Part shown: positions 1 to 7,703 of the stretch, piece by piece
Layout: every line of letters begins with the position of its first letter
Position numbering within the stretch: position 1 is the stretch's first letter
Assembly (NCBI RefSeq): GCF_003851045.1
Contig: NZ_BFBX01000059.1
Coordinates: 73,960-107,196, forward strand
Direction of reading: 5' to 3'
From: Paenibacillus sp. 598K
Lineage (GTDB): Bacteria > Bacillota > Bacilli > Paenibacillales > Paenibacillaceae
Length of the DNA: 33,237 nucleotides
The notes under the pieces: generated by a model
The model's input: the letters and a program-made list of their open reading frames with translations, nothing else
Told to the model about the DNA's origin: nothing
Database searches by the model: none
Program-made: the position numbers and the translations under genes

Positions 1-1937
1 TTGTGCTGGCTCGCCGCCTCCTCCAGCCGCTCCGCGAGCTGGCCAGCGATCTGCTTCAGCTCCTCGCCGATCTCCTGGAGCGTCTCATACGCCGGCAGCC
101 GCTGGAACAAGCCCGAGATCAGATCCGTCCCGTCGCTCGAGGAGTCGGTATGGAACTGCTTGTACAACGACAGCGCCAACTGGTTGAGGAAGAAGAGCGC
201 CTGCTGGTATTCGCATCTGCTCATCTCCTTCAGGAAAGCCTCCACCTCGGCTGCCGCCTTCGACCGGCTGCTGCTTCGGATCGCCTCGACCAGCTTCTTC
301 TCCGTCTTGATCGGATAGCTGCGCTCCAGAGTCTCCTGCGCCTCCTCGCGAGCGCGCTCATATTCGAAGATCCGTCCTTTGCCCTCGAAGAAACGCCGCT
401 GATGGCACTCCTTGGCATACCGGTAAGAATCCCGGATCTGGGCGAGCGTATGGACGACTGGACCGATGCCGATCGACAGCTCCATATGGAAGTAGCTGCT
501 CACCTTGCTCTGCAGCTCCTGCAGCTGTGCCACCAGCTGTGGCGGGCATTGCTCCTCCCCCGTCCTCACGAGCATGCCGAGCTCTCCCTCCTCGATGATG
601 ATCAGCTTGCATTCCATATACATACCGACGAGTTCCTCGGCGATATTGCCGACGGCGAAGTGCTTGAGCGACTGCATCTTGCTCGCGTTGGCGCGCCGGA
701 AGGCGTCGAGCGAGTCGATCTTGATCATCACGGCGAGCAGCGGCACGCCCTCCCACGCCTGCAGCAGCCTGGACTCGGCGCCGGCCTGCGAGCCTTTGAA
801 GTAATGGAGCAGCTCGACCCGGCTGGCTGCCGCATGCGTCGATTCCATCGCGCTGAGCTGGCCGGTCATCGCCGCGAACTTTGTGTCGAGCAGCGCCATT
901 TCGTTGACGGAGCGTTGCTTCTCTACCGTCATCTGGCCGACGAACTTGTCCAGCAGCTTGCGGATCGGATGATACGTATGGTTGGTGAGCCAGATCGAGA
1001 TCAGCAGGCTGATGACGAACATCGCCACGGCGATTCCGAGCGTGGACCAGCGCAGCTCGTTCATGTTGAAGAGCAGATTGTCGTACTTGCTCACATTGAC
1101 GAACACCCAGTCCATATCCTGCGACTTGGCGTAGCTGACGAGATTTTTCCGGCCATCGATCTGCATCGTAAAGTTGCCTGTCGGCGCTTCGGCGGCGAGG
1201 ATGCGCGAGGCATACGGTTCATTGGCCACATTGGTCATGAACAGATGGGGGTCCGAATGGGTGACGACCAGCCCCTCCTCGTTCATGACAAACAGCGAGT
1301 CGGAGCTATAGTTTTTGTACCCGCCGATCATCCGCTGCACGTAGCTCTCGTTGATATCGATGACGATGACGCTGCCGCCCGTCGGCAGCTGGGTATAGTA
1401 GCTGGGCAGCAGCAGGAAGGTCAGCACGTTCGTCGACCGGTTGCCCGCTGTTGGCAGACTGACCGTTCGGGGGATGAAGTTGAAGTACGCATTGCGCCGC
1501 GATTCCAATCGGGACAGATGCGCCTCCTCCTGCTCGAATGAGACACCGCTCGTATTGATGTATTGCGCCGACTGCGGATTATAGATGCCGATCATCTGGA
1601 TGAAGGGATAGTTGGCCTGGACCGAGCGCAGCTCGTTCACCGCATGGAACTCCTTGATCCGATCCCGTTCGCGGTCGACCATGACGGCCATAATCTCCTT
1701 GCTGTTGAGCAACTGGTTGCCGAGATTGTACACCTGGTCCTTGATTACCTTGGAGACGAAGCTGTTCTGCTGCAGCATCGCTTCGGAGATGTTGCCGACC
1801 TCCTTGGCCGTGCTCCACGAGAACAGCGCGAACAACCCGCCGCATACGACCGCGATGATGATCGCCGTCAACAGCAGGAAGTTCAGGATCATGCTGCGAT
1901 AGACCGAGTAACGAATCAGCCGGTGTCTTAACTTCAT
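1..1937 (-). CDS. AraC-family membrane-anchored transcriptional regulator, C-terminus cut by window edge
   Basis: The minus strand is open from an ATG at 1937 to the window edge (645 residues), with GGGGAG as ribosome site. A first membrane segment lies at about residues 16-38, an extracellular Cache-like sensor at about 45-290, and a second membrane segment at about 298-318 followed by a HAMP-like LTNHTYHPIRKLL stretch. The cytoplasmic part (about 370-600) looks like the linker region usual in one-component AraC regulators of Paenibacillus sugar loci. The AraC helix-turn-helix itself should lie beyond position 1, so the class is assigned from the preceding domains and from context. It is divergent from an LplB/LplC-like permease pair, the usual target of such regulators, so it probably senses an extracellular sugar and activates that pair. 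A sensor histidine kinase is the main alternative; I see no HisKA motif in the visible part. Confidence 0.8.
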   Translation of the reverse strand, partial: MKLRHRLIRYSVYRSMILNFLLLTAIIIAVVCGGLFALFSWSTAKEVGNISEAMLQQNSFVSKVIKDQVYNLGNQLLNSKEIMAVMVDRERDRIKEFHAVNELRSVQANYPFIQMIGIYNPQSAQYINTSGVSFEQEEAHLSRLESRRNAYFNFIPRTVSLPTAGNRSTNVLTFLLLPSYYTQLPTGGSVIVIDINESYVQRMIGGYKNYSSDSLFVMNEEGLVVTHSDPHLFMTNVANEPYASRILAAEAPTGNFTMQIDGRKNLVSYAKSQDMDWVFVNVSKYDNLLFNMNELRWSTLGIAVAMFVISLLISIWLTNHTYHPIRKLLDKFVGQMTVEKQRSVNEMALLDTKFAAMTGQLSAMESTHAAASRVELLHYFKGSQAGAESRLLQAWEGVPLLAVMIKIDSLDAFRRANASKMQSLKHFAVGNIAEELVGMYMECKLIIIEEGELGMLVRTGEEQCPPQLVAQLQELQSKVSSYFHMELSIGIGPVVHTLAQIRDSYRYAKECHQRRFFEGKGRIFEYERAREEAQETLERSYPIKTEKKLVEAIRSSSRSKAAAEVEAFLKEMSRCEYQQALFFLNQLALSLYKQFHTDSSSDGTDLISGLFQRLPAYETLQEIGEELKQIAGQLAERLEEAASQH

Positions 1938-2005
1938 CTGGATCGCTCCCCTGTCCTGAATGTTCCTACATTATAGCCGATCCATCCTTCCATTTCGAAG
2001 TCCAG

Positions 2006-2064
2006 TGTCCAAATTTGAACGCATTGTATCAAAAGTGAAGCCCGAAAACTGTCCATTTCTGAAC
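2006..2064 (+). promoter_or_regulatory. Direct repeat, candidate AraC-regulator binding sites
   Basis: TGTCCAAATTTGAAC (2006-2020) and TGTCCATTTCTGAAC (2050-2064) match at 12 of 15 positions and start 44 bp apart, about four helical turns. They lie in the 206-bp gap between the divergent regulator (start 1937) and the permease operon (start 2144). AraC-family proteins usually bind direct repeats, so these are the best candidates for the operator. A weaker CCATTTCGAAG lies at 1990-2000. I could not assign a convincing -35/-10 pair in this gap. Confidence 0.5.
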
Positions 2065-2143
2065 CTTGCCCACTATTCAAAGTTTACGAGCCCCGGACAC
2101 GATCCGTAGACTTAGGAGCAACACAAAAACATGAGGTAAGGAT

Positions 2144-3094
2144 GTGACGCCGGTGAGCCAATCCGCCAAGTCCGCAAAAAAGCATTCCTTCGTATCGGAA
2201 CTGCGCAGAAATTATGTCGCTTATCTTTTGGTGCTGCCTGCGGCCTTGTACACGTTTGTATTCGGCTATCTGACGATGCCCTACATGGTCATCGCCTTCC
2301 AGCGCTTCAGCTTTCGCACCGGCATTTTCAATTCGCCCTGGGTCGGGCTCGACAATTTCAAATTTTTCTTCGCCTCGCCACGGGCGTGGCAGATTACGTG
2401 GACGACTATCAAGCTGAACTTCCTGTTCATCGTCGTCGGCACGATCTGCGCGCTGGTGCTGGCGATTCTGTTCAACGAGCTGCGCAGCCGTCTGTTCTCC
2501 AAAGTGACGCAATCGACGATTCTTTTCCCCCACTTCCTCTCCTGGGTCGTGGTGAGCTACATCGTCTACAGCATTTTCTCCACCGACTTTGGCATCGCCA
2601 ACCGGCTGATGGCACTCTTCGAGCTGGACGGGATCAACTGGTACGCCTCGCCGGAGTACTGGACCGCCATCCTCGTCGGCGCCAATGTGTGGAAGGATAT
2701 CGGCATCTCGCTCGTCATCTATCTGGCAGCGATCACCGGCATCGACGGCAGCTACTATGAGGCAGGCCGGATCGACGGCGCCAGCCGCTGGCAGCTGATC
2801 CGTCACATTACGCTGCCGCTGCTCATGCCGACCGTCTCGATCCTCTCGCTGCTGGCGCTCGGCAAGATTATGTACGGCAGCTTCGACATGATCTACGCCA
2901 TCGTCAAGGACAACGGCCTGCTCTATCCGACGACGGATGTCATCGATACGTATGTGTTTCGCTCGCTGCGCAACATCGGCAATCCCGCGCAGGCGATGGC
3001 GATCGGCTTGTATCAGGCAGTCGTCGGCTTCATCCTCGTATTCGGCAGCAACCTGCTGGTGCGCAAGATCAATCCGGACAATGCGTTGTTCTAA
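2144..3094 (+). CDS. ABC sugar transporter permease, LplB/YteP-like
   Basis: This 316-residue integral membrane protein has the binding-protein-dependent permease fold. A hydrophobic segment follows a short basic N-terminus, several further membrane segments follow, and the cytoplasmic EAA loop near residues 205-225 (YEAGRIDGASRWQLIRHITLPLLMP, written here as YEAGRIDGAS plus the following LPLLMP) contacts the ATPase. It forms a heterodimer with the next gene and would import an oligosaccharide or polysaccharide fragment using a shared MsmX-type ATPase encoded elsewhere. The start is GTG at 2144, six bases after GAGGT; an in-frame GTG at 2153 is possible. No gene for a solute-binding lipoprotein is beside it. 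Confidence 0.9.
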   Translation: MTPVSQSAKSAKKHSFVSELRRNYVAYLLVLPAALYTFVFGYLTMPYMVIAFQRFSFRTGIFNSPWVGLDNFKFFFASPRAWQITWTTIKLNFLFIVVGTICALVLAILFNELRSRLFSKVTQSTILFPHFLSWVVVSYIVYSIFSTDFGIANRLMALFELDGINWYASPEYWTAILVGANVWKDIGISLVIYLAAITGIDGSYYEAGRIDGASRWQLIRHITLPLLMPTVSILSLLALGKIMYGSFDMIYAIVKDNGLLYPTTDVIDTYVFRSLRNIGNPAQAMAIGLYQAVVGFILVFGSNLLVRKINPDNALF

Positions 3095-3108
3095 GGAGGT
3101 GAGGCCAG

Positions 3109-3984
3109 ATGACGGCCAATCGTTTATTTAACGGCTTCAATTATGTATTCATCACGCTCGTATCGCTGGTCTGCACCTTGCCGATGCTGCTCATCCTGAT
3201 GGTGTCGATGACGGATGAGAAGATGATCCAACTGCACGGGTATCAGCTCATCCCGAAGCAATTTTCATTCGACGCCTACAACCTGCTGCTGTTCGGCAAC
3301 ACGCCGCTCTACCAGAGCTATATGATCTCGATCATCGTCACGCTGACAGGGACGGCGGTCGCCGTCCTCATCACCGGACTGGCCGGGTATACGCTCTCTA
3401 GCAATCATCTGAAGTATCGCAACCATCTGGCGGTGTTTTTCTTCATTACGATGGTGTTCAACACCGGACTCGTGCCGTGGTACATGATCAGCACCGGGCT
3501 GGGGCTGCGCAACACGCTGCTGGCGCTGATCGTGCCTTCGCTGCTGTTCAACCCGTTCAACCTGTTCCTCGTGCGCAACTATATGAAGCAGATCCCGTAT
3601 TCGCTGACCGAGGCGGCGCGGATCGACGGGGCCAACGACGCGTATATCGCCTTCCGCATCTTCTTCCCGCTCAGTCTGCCGGTGCTGGCGACGATCACGC
3701 TATTCTACGGCATCGCCTACTGGAACAACTGGTTCAACGCGATCATGCTCGTCGACCGGGAGTCGCTCTACCCGCTCCAATACTTGCTGTTCCGACTGAA
3801 CTCGGAGATCAGCATGATCCAGTCGATGCAGGCGACGATGGACCTCGGCGTCAACGCCGTGCTGCCCAGCGAGTCCGTGAAGATGGCGACGGCGATCCTG
3901 ACGATCGGCCCGATCGTGCTGTTCTACCCGTTTTTGCAGAAGTATTTTATCAAGGGCTTGTTGATTGGATCGGTGAAGGAGTAG
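3109..3984 (+). CDS. ABC sugar transporter permease, LplC/YtcP-like
   Basis: This 291-residue permease is the partner of the preceding gene, starting 15 bases after its stop behind an excellent AAGGAGGTGAGG ribosome site. It has about six membrane segments and the EAA loop TEAARIDGANDAYIAFRIFF at about residues 167-186, followed by the LPVLATITLFY transmembrane segment. The C-terminal YFIKGLLIGSVKE ending is typical of LplC-type subunits. The two genes form an operon probably controlled by the divergent AraC-type regulator. In most such loci a lipoprotein gene follows; here the next gene belongs to an unrelated MerR-controlled unit. Confidence 0.9.
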   Translation: MTANRLFNGFNYVFITLVSLVCTLPMLLILMVSMTDEKMIQLHGYQLIPKQFSFDAYNLLLFGNTPLYQSYMISIIVTLTGTAVAVLITGLAGYTLSSNHLKYRNHLAVFFFITMVFNTGLVPWYMISTGLGLRNTLLALIVPSLLFNPFNLFLVRNYMKQIPYSLTEAARIDGANDAYIAFRIFFPLSLPVLATITLFYGIAYWNNWFNAIMLVDRESLYPLQYLLFRLNSEISMIQSMQATMDLGVNAVLPSESVKMATAILTIGPIVLFYPFLQKYFIKGLLIGSVKE

Positions 3985-4025
3985 GCGAATCATGGCCAAG
4001 GCTGTGCAGCCTTTCAAGAAAAGAC

Positions 4026-4056
4026 TTGCGTATCACGTTACGTGATACGCTACACT
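4026..4056 (+). promoter_or_regulatory. MerR-type promoter with operator palindrome
   Basis: TTGCGT (4026-4031) and TACACT (4051-4056) are separated by 19 bp, the lengthened spacer typical of MerR-activated promoters. The spacer overlaps an 11-bp perfect palindrome, GCGTATCACGT / ACGTGATACGC, centred on T4039 (4028-4050). The transcript would start near 4063 and cover the Hsp33-like and MerR genes, implying autoregulation. The palindrome is followed by a run of seven T (4056-4062), so it could also end transcription from the permease operon. The spacer length and the matching site at 6866-6896 favour an operator. Confidence 0.7.
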
Positions 4057-4075
4057 TTTTTTGAGGTGATGAAGG

Positions 4076-4717
4076 ATGAATAACATCCTTAAGCTGCTTT
4101 CCACGAACAAAGACTACCGAATCGTCATAGCCGACACCGCTCAGGTTGCCCGGCTACAATTGCTGTCCTTCAAGGGCAGAGACGACATTCGTACGTTGCT
4201 GGAGCAGATCGTTACAAACTGTACGTTGTTAGCCGCGATGAACGATATCAGCCAAAAAATAAGTTTTACGTTTCGTTTATCGCAGGGCGTCTCGATTTTT
4301 TGCTCGATTACGAATGCCCGGTTTAACCTGGAGTACACCACGGACACTCTGCATGAGTTTGCCGGGTCTGTCGCCGAGTTGTTCCATCCTCCATCCGTCC
4401 TGTCGATCACGACGGGCGACTGGACGACAGGCTTGCACACCGGAACGGTCGAAGCGCGCATCGATGACATCGGCATGCTGCTTTCACATTTCACTGTCCA
4501 GAGCGAGCAGTTGCCCGGTCATTTCATCATGGGGGCGCAGCTTGCGACCAGGGGCCTGCTCATGCAGCCCTTGCCCTTTGCGGATGATAAGGCTATGGCC
4601 GACAGCGCTGCCGAGCTCGTATATTTGTCCAGAGCGCTGGAGACGACGAAGTGGGATGAAGCGCCTGACCTCTATCGTCATCTGGCCAACGTTGTATCGG
4701 AAAGCAAAATGGATTAG
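4076..4717 (+). CDS. Hsp33-like (HslO-type) protein lacking the zinc redox domain
   Basis: The 213-residue product resembles the N-terminal core of the redox chaperone Hsp33. The clearest match is residues 138-168, where SEQLP (143-147) is followed about 14 residues later by GLLMQPLPF, corresponding to the SEQLP...GGMLLQVMP region of HslO. The family is usually about 290 residues and ends in a zinc-binding CxC...CxxC switch; here the protein stops after the core and contains only two cysteines, C49 and C76. It is therefore probably not activated by disulfide formation in the usual way. It has a good ribosome site (GAGGTGAT) and is followed nine bases later by a MerR gene in the same transcript. 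A role as chaperone or effector partner of that regulator is inference. Confidence 0.7.
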   Translation: MNNILKLLSTNKDYRIVIADTAQVARLQLLSFKGRDDIRTLLEQIVTNCTLLAAMNDISQKISFTFRLSQGVSIFCSITNARFNLEYTTDTLHEFAGSVAELFHPPSVLSITTGDWTTGLHTGTVEARIDDIGMLLSHFTVQSEQLPGHFIMGAQLATRGLLMQPLPFADDKAMADSAAELVYLSRALETTKWDEAPDLYRHLANVVSESKMD

Positions 4718-4726
4718 AGTGTAGTC

Positions 4727-5437
4727 ATGGAACATCATATGAAAACCAAAGCGTTTGCCGAGCTGACCGGGGTTAGCGTGCGAACACTGCAATATTACGA
4801 TGAGATCGATCTGCTGAAGCCAGCGCTCGTCAACGAACAGGGGCACCGGTTTTACGACGCCGGTTCGTTCTCGCAGATGTTCGTCATCCTGTCGTTGAAA
4901 AATATGGGGATGAGTCTGGCTGACATCCACCAGTATGTCAACCAACGCGACTTTAATATTCAAGTGTTCATCGAGGCGGAAAAGCGGCGGGCTGAAGCGG
5001 AGTTGGTTCATTTACAGCTACGTTTGCTGCGCTTGTCGAGGCTTCAGGAGCAGCTGTCGGACAAGCAGGAGATCATGCCTACGCTGCTGCCGCTCTTCTC
5101 CCAGCTCGCCAATGACACGGCGCTCACGCCTGCGCAAATGGAGAACCTGACCAAACCTAGCGACCGACAACTTGGCTTCAATCTGGTCGAGTGGCGCGAA
5201 TTCATCGAAAATCTCACCTTCTGCTGGGAGCACAAGCTGACGATCCGGGATAAGAAGGCGATGGCTTGTGTTCGTTACTGGAAGGAGCGCGTGCTTGATG
5301 CCCATCACATCCACGAGGATCAGGTGACGTTAGCCGAGCACTATTATCGCGATCATCCCGACCAGGCTTTTGGCATGACGGCGGAAACGTATGCTTATTT
5401 AATGAAGCTGATGCGGGATGACGAGGATGCGAAGTGA
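4727..5437 (+). CDS. MerR-family transcriptional regulator with TipAS-like C-terminus
   Basis: This 236-residue regulator has a clear winged-helix MerR domain at residues 5-72: FAELTGVSVRTLQYYDEIDLLKP, then a basic RFY wing and KNMGMSLADIHQYV. A long dimerisation helix follows (about 80-125), then a helical C-terminal domain of the TipAS kind (about 130-236) without visible metal-binding cysteines. It probably binds the palindromic promoter at 4026-4056 and controls itself and the Hsp33-like gene. Starts at 4727 and 4739 (MKTK) are both possible; neither has a strong ribosome site, which fits translational coupling to the upstream gene. Confidence 0.88.
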   Translation: MEHHMKTKAFAELTGVSVRTLQYYDEIDLLKPALVNEQGHRFYDAGSFSQMFVILSLKNMGMSLADIHQYVNQRDFNIQVFIEAEKRRAEAELVHLQLRLLRLSRLQEQLSDKQEIMPTLLPLFSQLANDTALTPAQMENLTKPSDRQLGFNLVEWREFIENLTFCWEHKLTIRDKKAMACVRYWKERVLDAHHIHEDQVTLAEHYYRDHPDQAFGMTAETYAYLMKLMRDDEDAK

Positions 5438-5439
5438 CG

Positions 5440-6066
5440 TTATAGCGGATGTTGGACGGTAGCTGTATTTCTCATGAAGTATATCCCTATCCCCAGATTA
5501 TAGATCGCATGGGCAATCATCGAGGGGATCAACGACCCCGTCAAATAGAACAGCAAAGCAAAGATCAGTCCATTAATGCACACTAAACCGTAGGCTAAAT
5601 AGACCCCTTTGTATTGCGGAATATGAATGATCCAAAATAACAACGTACTTATGCCGATCACAATTCCATCCACGACTGGGTTATAACCAATAAACAGGCC
5701 AATTAATACTCCCCGAAAGAAAAACTCTTCCACAATTCCACCCCCCAGCGCACTGGCGGCAATGCCGCTGGGGGTTCTCATCAGCTGAAGTATCATCTCC
5801 GTACCTTCCGACTGAGGAAGCTGTGTGTTTGTTTTTACGATCAGACCAACAGAGACAAGCACGACAATCGTACCGACGATTAACCCTAGCAAGGAAGCAT
5901 GAAGAAAAGACAGCTCGTGGGCAACAAACAACGAACCGATATAGGGGATAATTTCACCCCACCGAAATATGGCAATGAGCGCTACGCCCAAAACTAAAAA
6001 CGGCATTAAGCCTAACAAAATTTGAAGCAATAATTTATGATGCTGCCGAGCGTTTAATTCACTCAT
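5440..6066 (-). CDS. CPBP-family intramembrane metalloprotease (CAAX protease-like)
   Basis: This 208-residue membrane protein has the three conserved motifs of the Abi/CPBP family: EEFFFR at 113-118, H148 in FWIIHIP, and HAIYN at 186-190. E113/E114, H148, H186 and N190 would form the metal site in the membrane. Members include type II CAAX prenyl endopeptidases, bacteriocin self-immunity proteins and regulators of membrane signalling. It is encoded three bases after a MerR gene and so is probably the output of that regulator. Its stop is only two bases from the stop of the convergent MerR gene, with no terminator between. Base composition is AT-rich relative to the neighbours. Confidence 0.88.
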   Translation of the reverse strand: MSELNARQHHKLLLQILLGLMPFLVLGVALIAIFRWGEIIPYIGSLFVAHELSFLHASLLGLIVGTIVVLVSVGLIVKTNTQLPQSEGTEMILQLMRTPSGIAASALGGGIVEEFFFRGVLIGLFIGYNPVVDGIVIGISTLLFWIIHIPQYKGVYLAYGLVCINGLIFALLFYLTGSLIPSMIAHAIYNLGIGIYFMRNTATVQHPL

Positions 6067-6069
6067 ATC

Positions 6070-6813
6070 TTAGTCCCCCTTTACTTCGTTCTTGTGGTTG
6101 GTATAAAACACATGCATCGCTTCCTCGAAAAATTCCACCATATCCACGGGCAACAAAGCTTTAAATAGGTCCGATTGTTTTTTCAAGTTCATCTCTGAAT
6201 GAAAAAGCTCGTTTATAGATGCCGGAATTATGGCTAGCAGTTCTTTTAATTCTTGTTGCACCTCTTGACTATCCGGGTGTAGTCCACTGTGAATGGCATC
6301 TTGAAAAAATGACAGTAACCTGCTGTTTAATCGATCGAATGCGATTTGTTGCTGTTTGGTTTTGGGCATGATTTTTTCGACCGTGTTTGAAGAGAGATAT
6401 TGTTTTAAAATCGTTTTCTGATCTTCTTCTAGACGAATCGTATTCATGAGCAGCATCAGATCTTCGTTGTTTAAATCGCCCGTTTCATGGATGACAATCT
6501 TGATACGATCCATCATTGCCAAGGAGGCATTGATTTTATTTCTCTTCTCGAGCAGCACGGCCTCTTGCATCGCCAGCATATCTTTAAAAGAATACGCGCG
6601 CTCTCCAAGCATTTCTTTAATCTCGTTTAAAGGCCAGCCCATACTCTTGAGCAACTGTATGTTATAAAATTTCTTCAGTTCATCCCTGGTATAAATTTTT
6701 TGATTGGAATCGTTTTTCTTCCCAGGAACAAGAAGCCCGATTTTCTCATAATATCTTAGTGTCCGTATCGTCGTATGGACCGCGCTGGCGAATCTCCCCA
6801 CCGTAAGCTCCAC
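6070..6813 (-). CDS. MerR-family transcriptional regulator with TipAS-like C-terminus
   Basis: This 247-residue MerR protein has its HTH at residues 4-70 (VGRFASAVHTTIRTLRYYEK, then IGLLVPGKKNDSNQKIY and KSMGWPLNEIKEML), a coiled dimerisation helix to about 115, and a helical C-terminal domain. The start is GTG at 6813 preceded by GGGGGTGAT. It heads a two-gene unit with the CPBP protease and has its own 19-bp-spacer promoter (6866-6896). Codon and base usage are AT-rich, unlike the adjacent Hsp33/MerR unit, suggesting separate origin. The inducer is unknown; TipAS-type domains often bind small hydrophobic or peptide-like antibiotics. Confidence 0.88.
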   Translation of the reverse strand: MELTVGRFASAVHTTIRTLRYYEKIGLLVPGKKNDSNQKIYTRDELKKFYNIQLLKSMGWPLNEIKEMLGERAYSFKDMLAMQEAVLLEKRNKINASLAMMDRIKIVIHETGDLNNEDLMLLMNTIRLEEDQKTILKQYLSSNTVEKIMPKTKQQQIAFDRLNSRLLSFFQDAIHSGLHPDSQEVQQELKELLAIIPASINELFHSEMNLKKQSDLFKALLPVDMVEFFEEAMHVFYTNHKNEVKGD

Positions 6814-6865
6814 ATCATCACCCCCGAATATAGTCGGTTTAAAGACACATTAGCAACGTGTTTTT

Positions 6866-6896
6866 ATTATAGACTGTGACGTAACGTCCTGCTCAA
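6866..6896 (-). promoter_or_regulatory. MerR-type promoter with 19-bp spacer
   Basis: On the minus strand TTGAGC (6896-6891) and a perfect TATAAT (6871-6866) are separated by 19 bp. The spacer holds the short palindrome GACGT-A-ACGTC (6878-6888), whose centre is the eighth base of the spacer, exactly as in the promoter at 4026-4056. Both share the core ACGTTACGT. It should drive the MerR/CPBP pair. The remaining gap to the divergent gene at 6929 holds that gene's ribosome site AAGAGGAGG and no second clear promoter. Confidence 0.7.
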
Positions 6897-6928
6897 TACC
6901 TAATCGGAACAAGAGGAGGCATCGAACG

Positions 6929-7618
6929 ATGAAGCGACTGGTACTGTCTTATCCGCTTGGAGAGCGCACCCCAACCTACCTGGACAATCCACCCGTAGAG
7001 ATCGAGCAGCAATCCAGCATAGCCAATGGCGATCCGTACAATCAATTCATCATCACGTCGATTAATCACGCGGGTACGCATATTGACGGGCCCTGGCACT
7101 TTAACCCCGAAGGGAAAAAGCTGACCGACATTCCGCTCGATGAGTTCGTCTTTACCCGTGTCACCGTGCTCGATATCCCCAAATCTGACGGCGAGCTGAT
7201 TACAAAGGAGGATCTGGAGCCGTTCGCCCCTCAGATCGCCGGCTCCGAGCTGCTGCTGATCCGAACGGGGTTCGGGGAGCTTCGCGCCTCGGACCCGGTT
7301 CGCTACGGCAATCATGGTCCCGGCTTTTCTGCTTCGGCCGGGCAGTTTTTGATGGTGTTTGATGCGTTGCGGGCCGTCGGCTTTGACTTTATCTCGGCCA
7401 CTTCGCCGCAGCATATGGAGGAGGGCATTCGGTTTCATCAGATCATGACCGGGAAAGGTCGAGGGGATGGTCGCTATCAATTCATCATCGAGGACATGAA
7501 GCTCGATCAGGACCTGTCCGGAGCGGACATCGTCTACGCGATCCCGCTCTATATCGATGGGGTCGATAGCAGCTTCGCTACCGTGTTCGCCGAGAGACGA
7601 CAGGGTCGCCCGGGTTGA
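6929..7618 (+). CDS. Cyclase-family metal-dependent hydrolase (kynurenine formamidase-like fold)
   Basis: The 229-residue product carries the family signature HAGTHIDGPWH at 47-57, where H47, H51, D53 and H57 are the expected metal ligands. Members hydrolyse amide or lactone bonds, for example N-formylkynurenine or isatin, but substrate cannot be read from sequence. A tail motif SPQHMEEGIRFH at about 159-170 may supply the catalytic histidine. The start has a strong GAGGAGG site. The gene stands alone between the divergent MerR unit and the terminator at 7663. A decayed duplicate of its 3' end lies about 12.4 kb away at 19786-20064. Confidence 0.85.
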   Translation: MKRLVLSYPLGERTPTYLDNPPVEIEQQSSIANGDPYNQFIITSINHAGTHIDGPWHFNPEGKKLTDIPLDEFVFTRVTVLDIPKSDGELITKEDLEPFAPQIAGSELLLIRTGFGELRASDPVRYGNHGPGFSASAGQFLMVFDALRAVGFDFISATSPQHMEEGIRFHQIMTGKGRGDGRYQFIIEDMKLDQDLSGADIVYAIPLYIDGVDSSFATVFAERRQGRPG

Positions 7619-7662
7619 GACAATACGGAAGAGACGACAGGCTTTTGGACAGCACACAAAAA

Positions 7663-7682
7663 CGCCGGCCCGAGGGCCGGCG
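7663..7682 (-). terminator. Intrinsic terminator of the large secreted-protein gene
   Basis: CGCCGGCCC and GGGCCGGCG form a perfect 9-bp GC stem with a two-base centre (realistically an 8-bp stem with a four-base loop). On the minus strand it is followed by TTTTTGTG, giving a standard intrinsic terminator for the gene ending at 7704. The plus-strand side lacks a T run but the stem may still hinder read-through from the cyclase-family gene. Confidence 0.85.
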
Positions 7683-7703
7683 CAAAACGGCTTATTTGCT
7701 TAT

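Noticed and set aside
3..1541. Long plus-strand open frame of 512 codons
   Set aside because: It mirrors the regulator on the minus strand in GC-rich DNA, has His/Asp/Arg-rich low-complexity composition, and has no ribosome site or domain.
3999..4016. AAGGCTG-TG-CAGCCTT hairpin after the permease operon, considered as a terminator
   Set aside because: The two-base loop is too tight and it is followed by CAAGAAAAG, not a T run.
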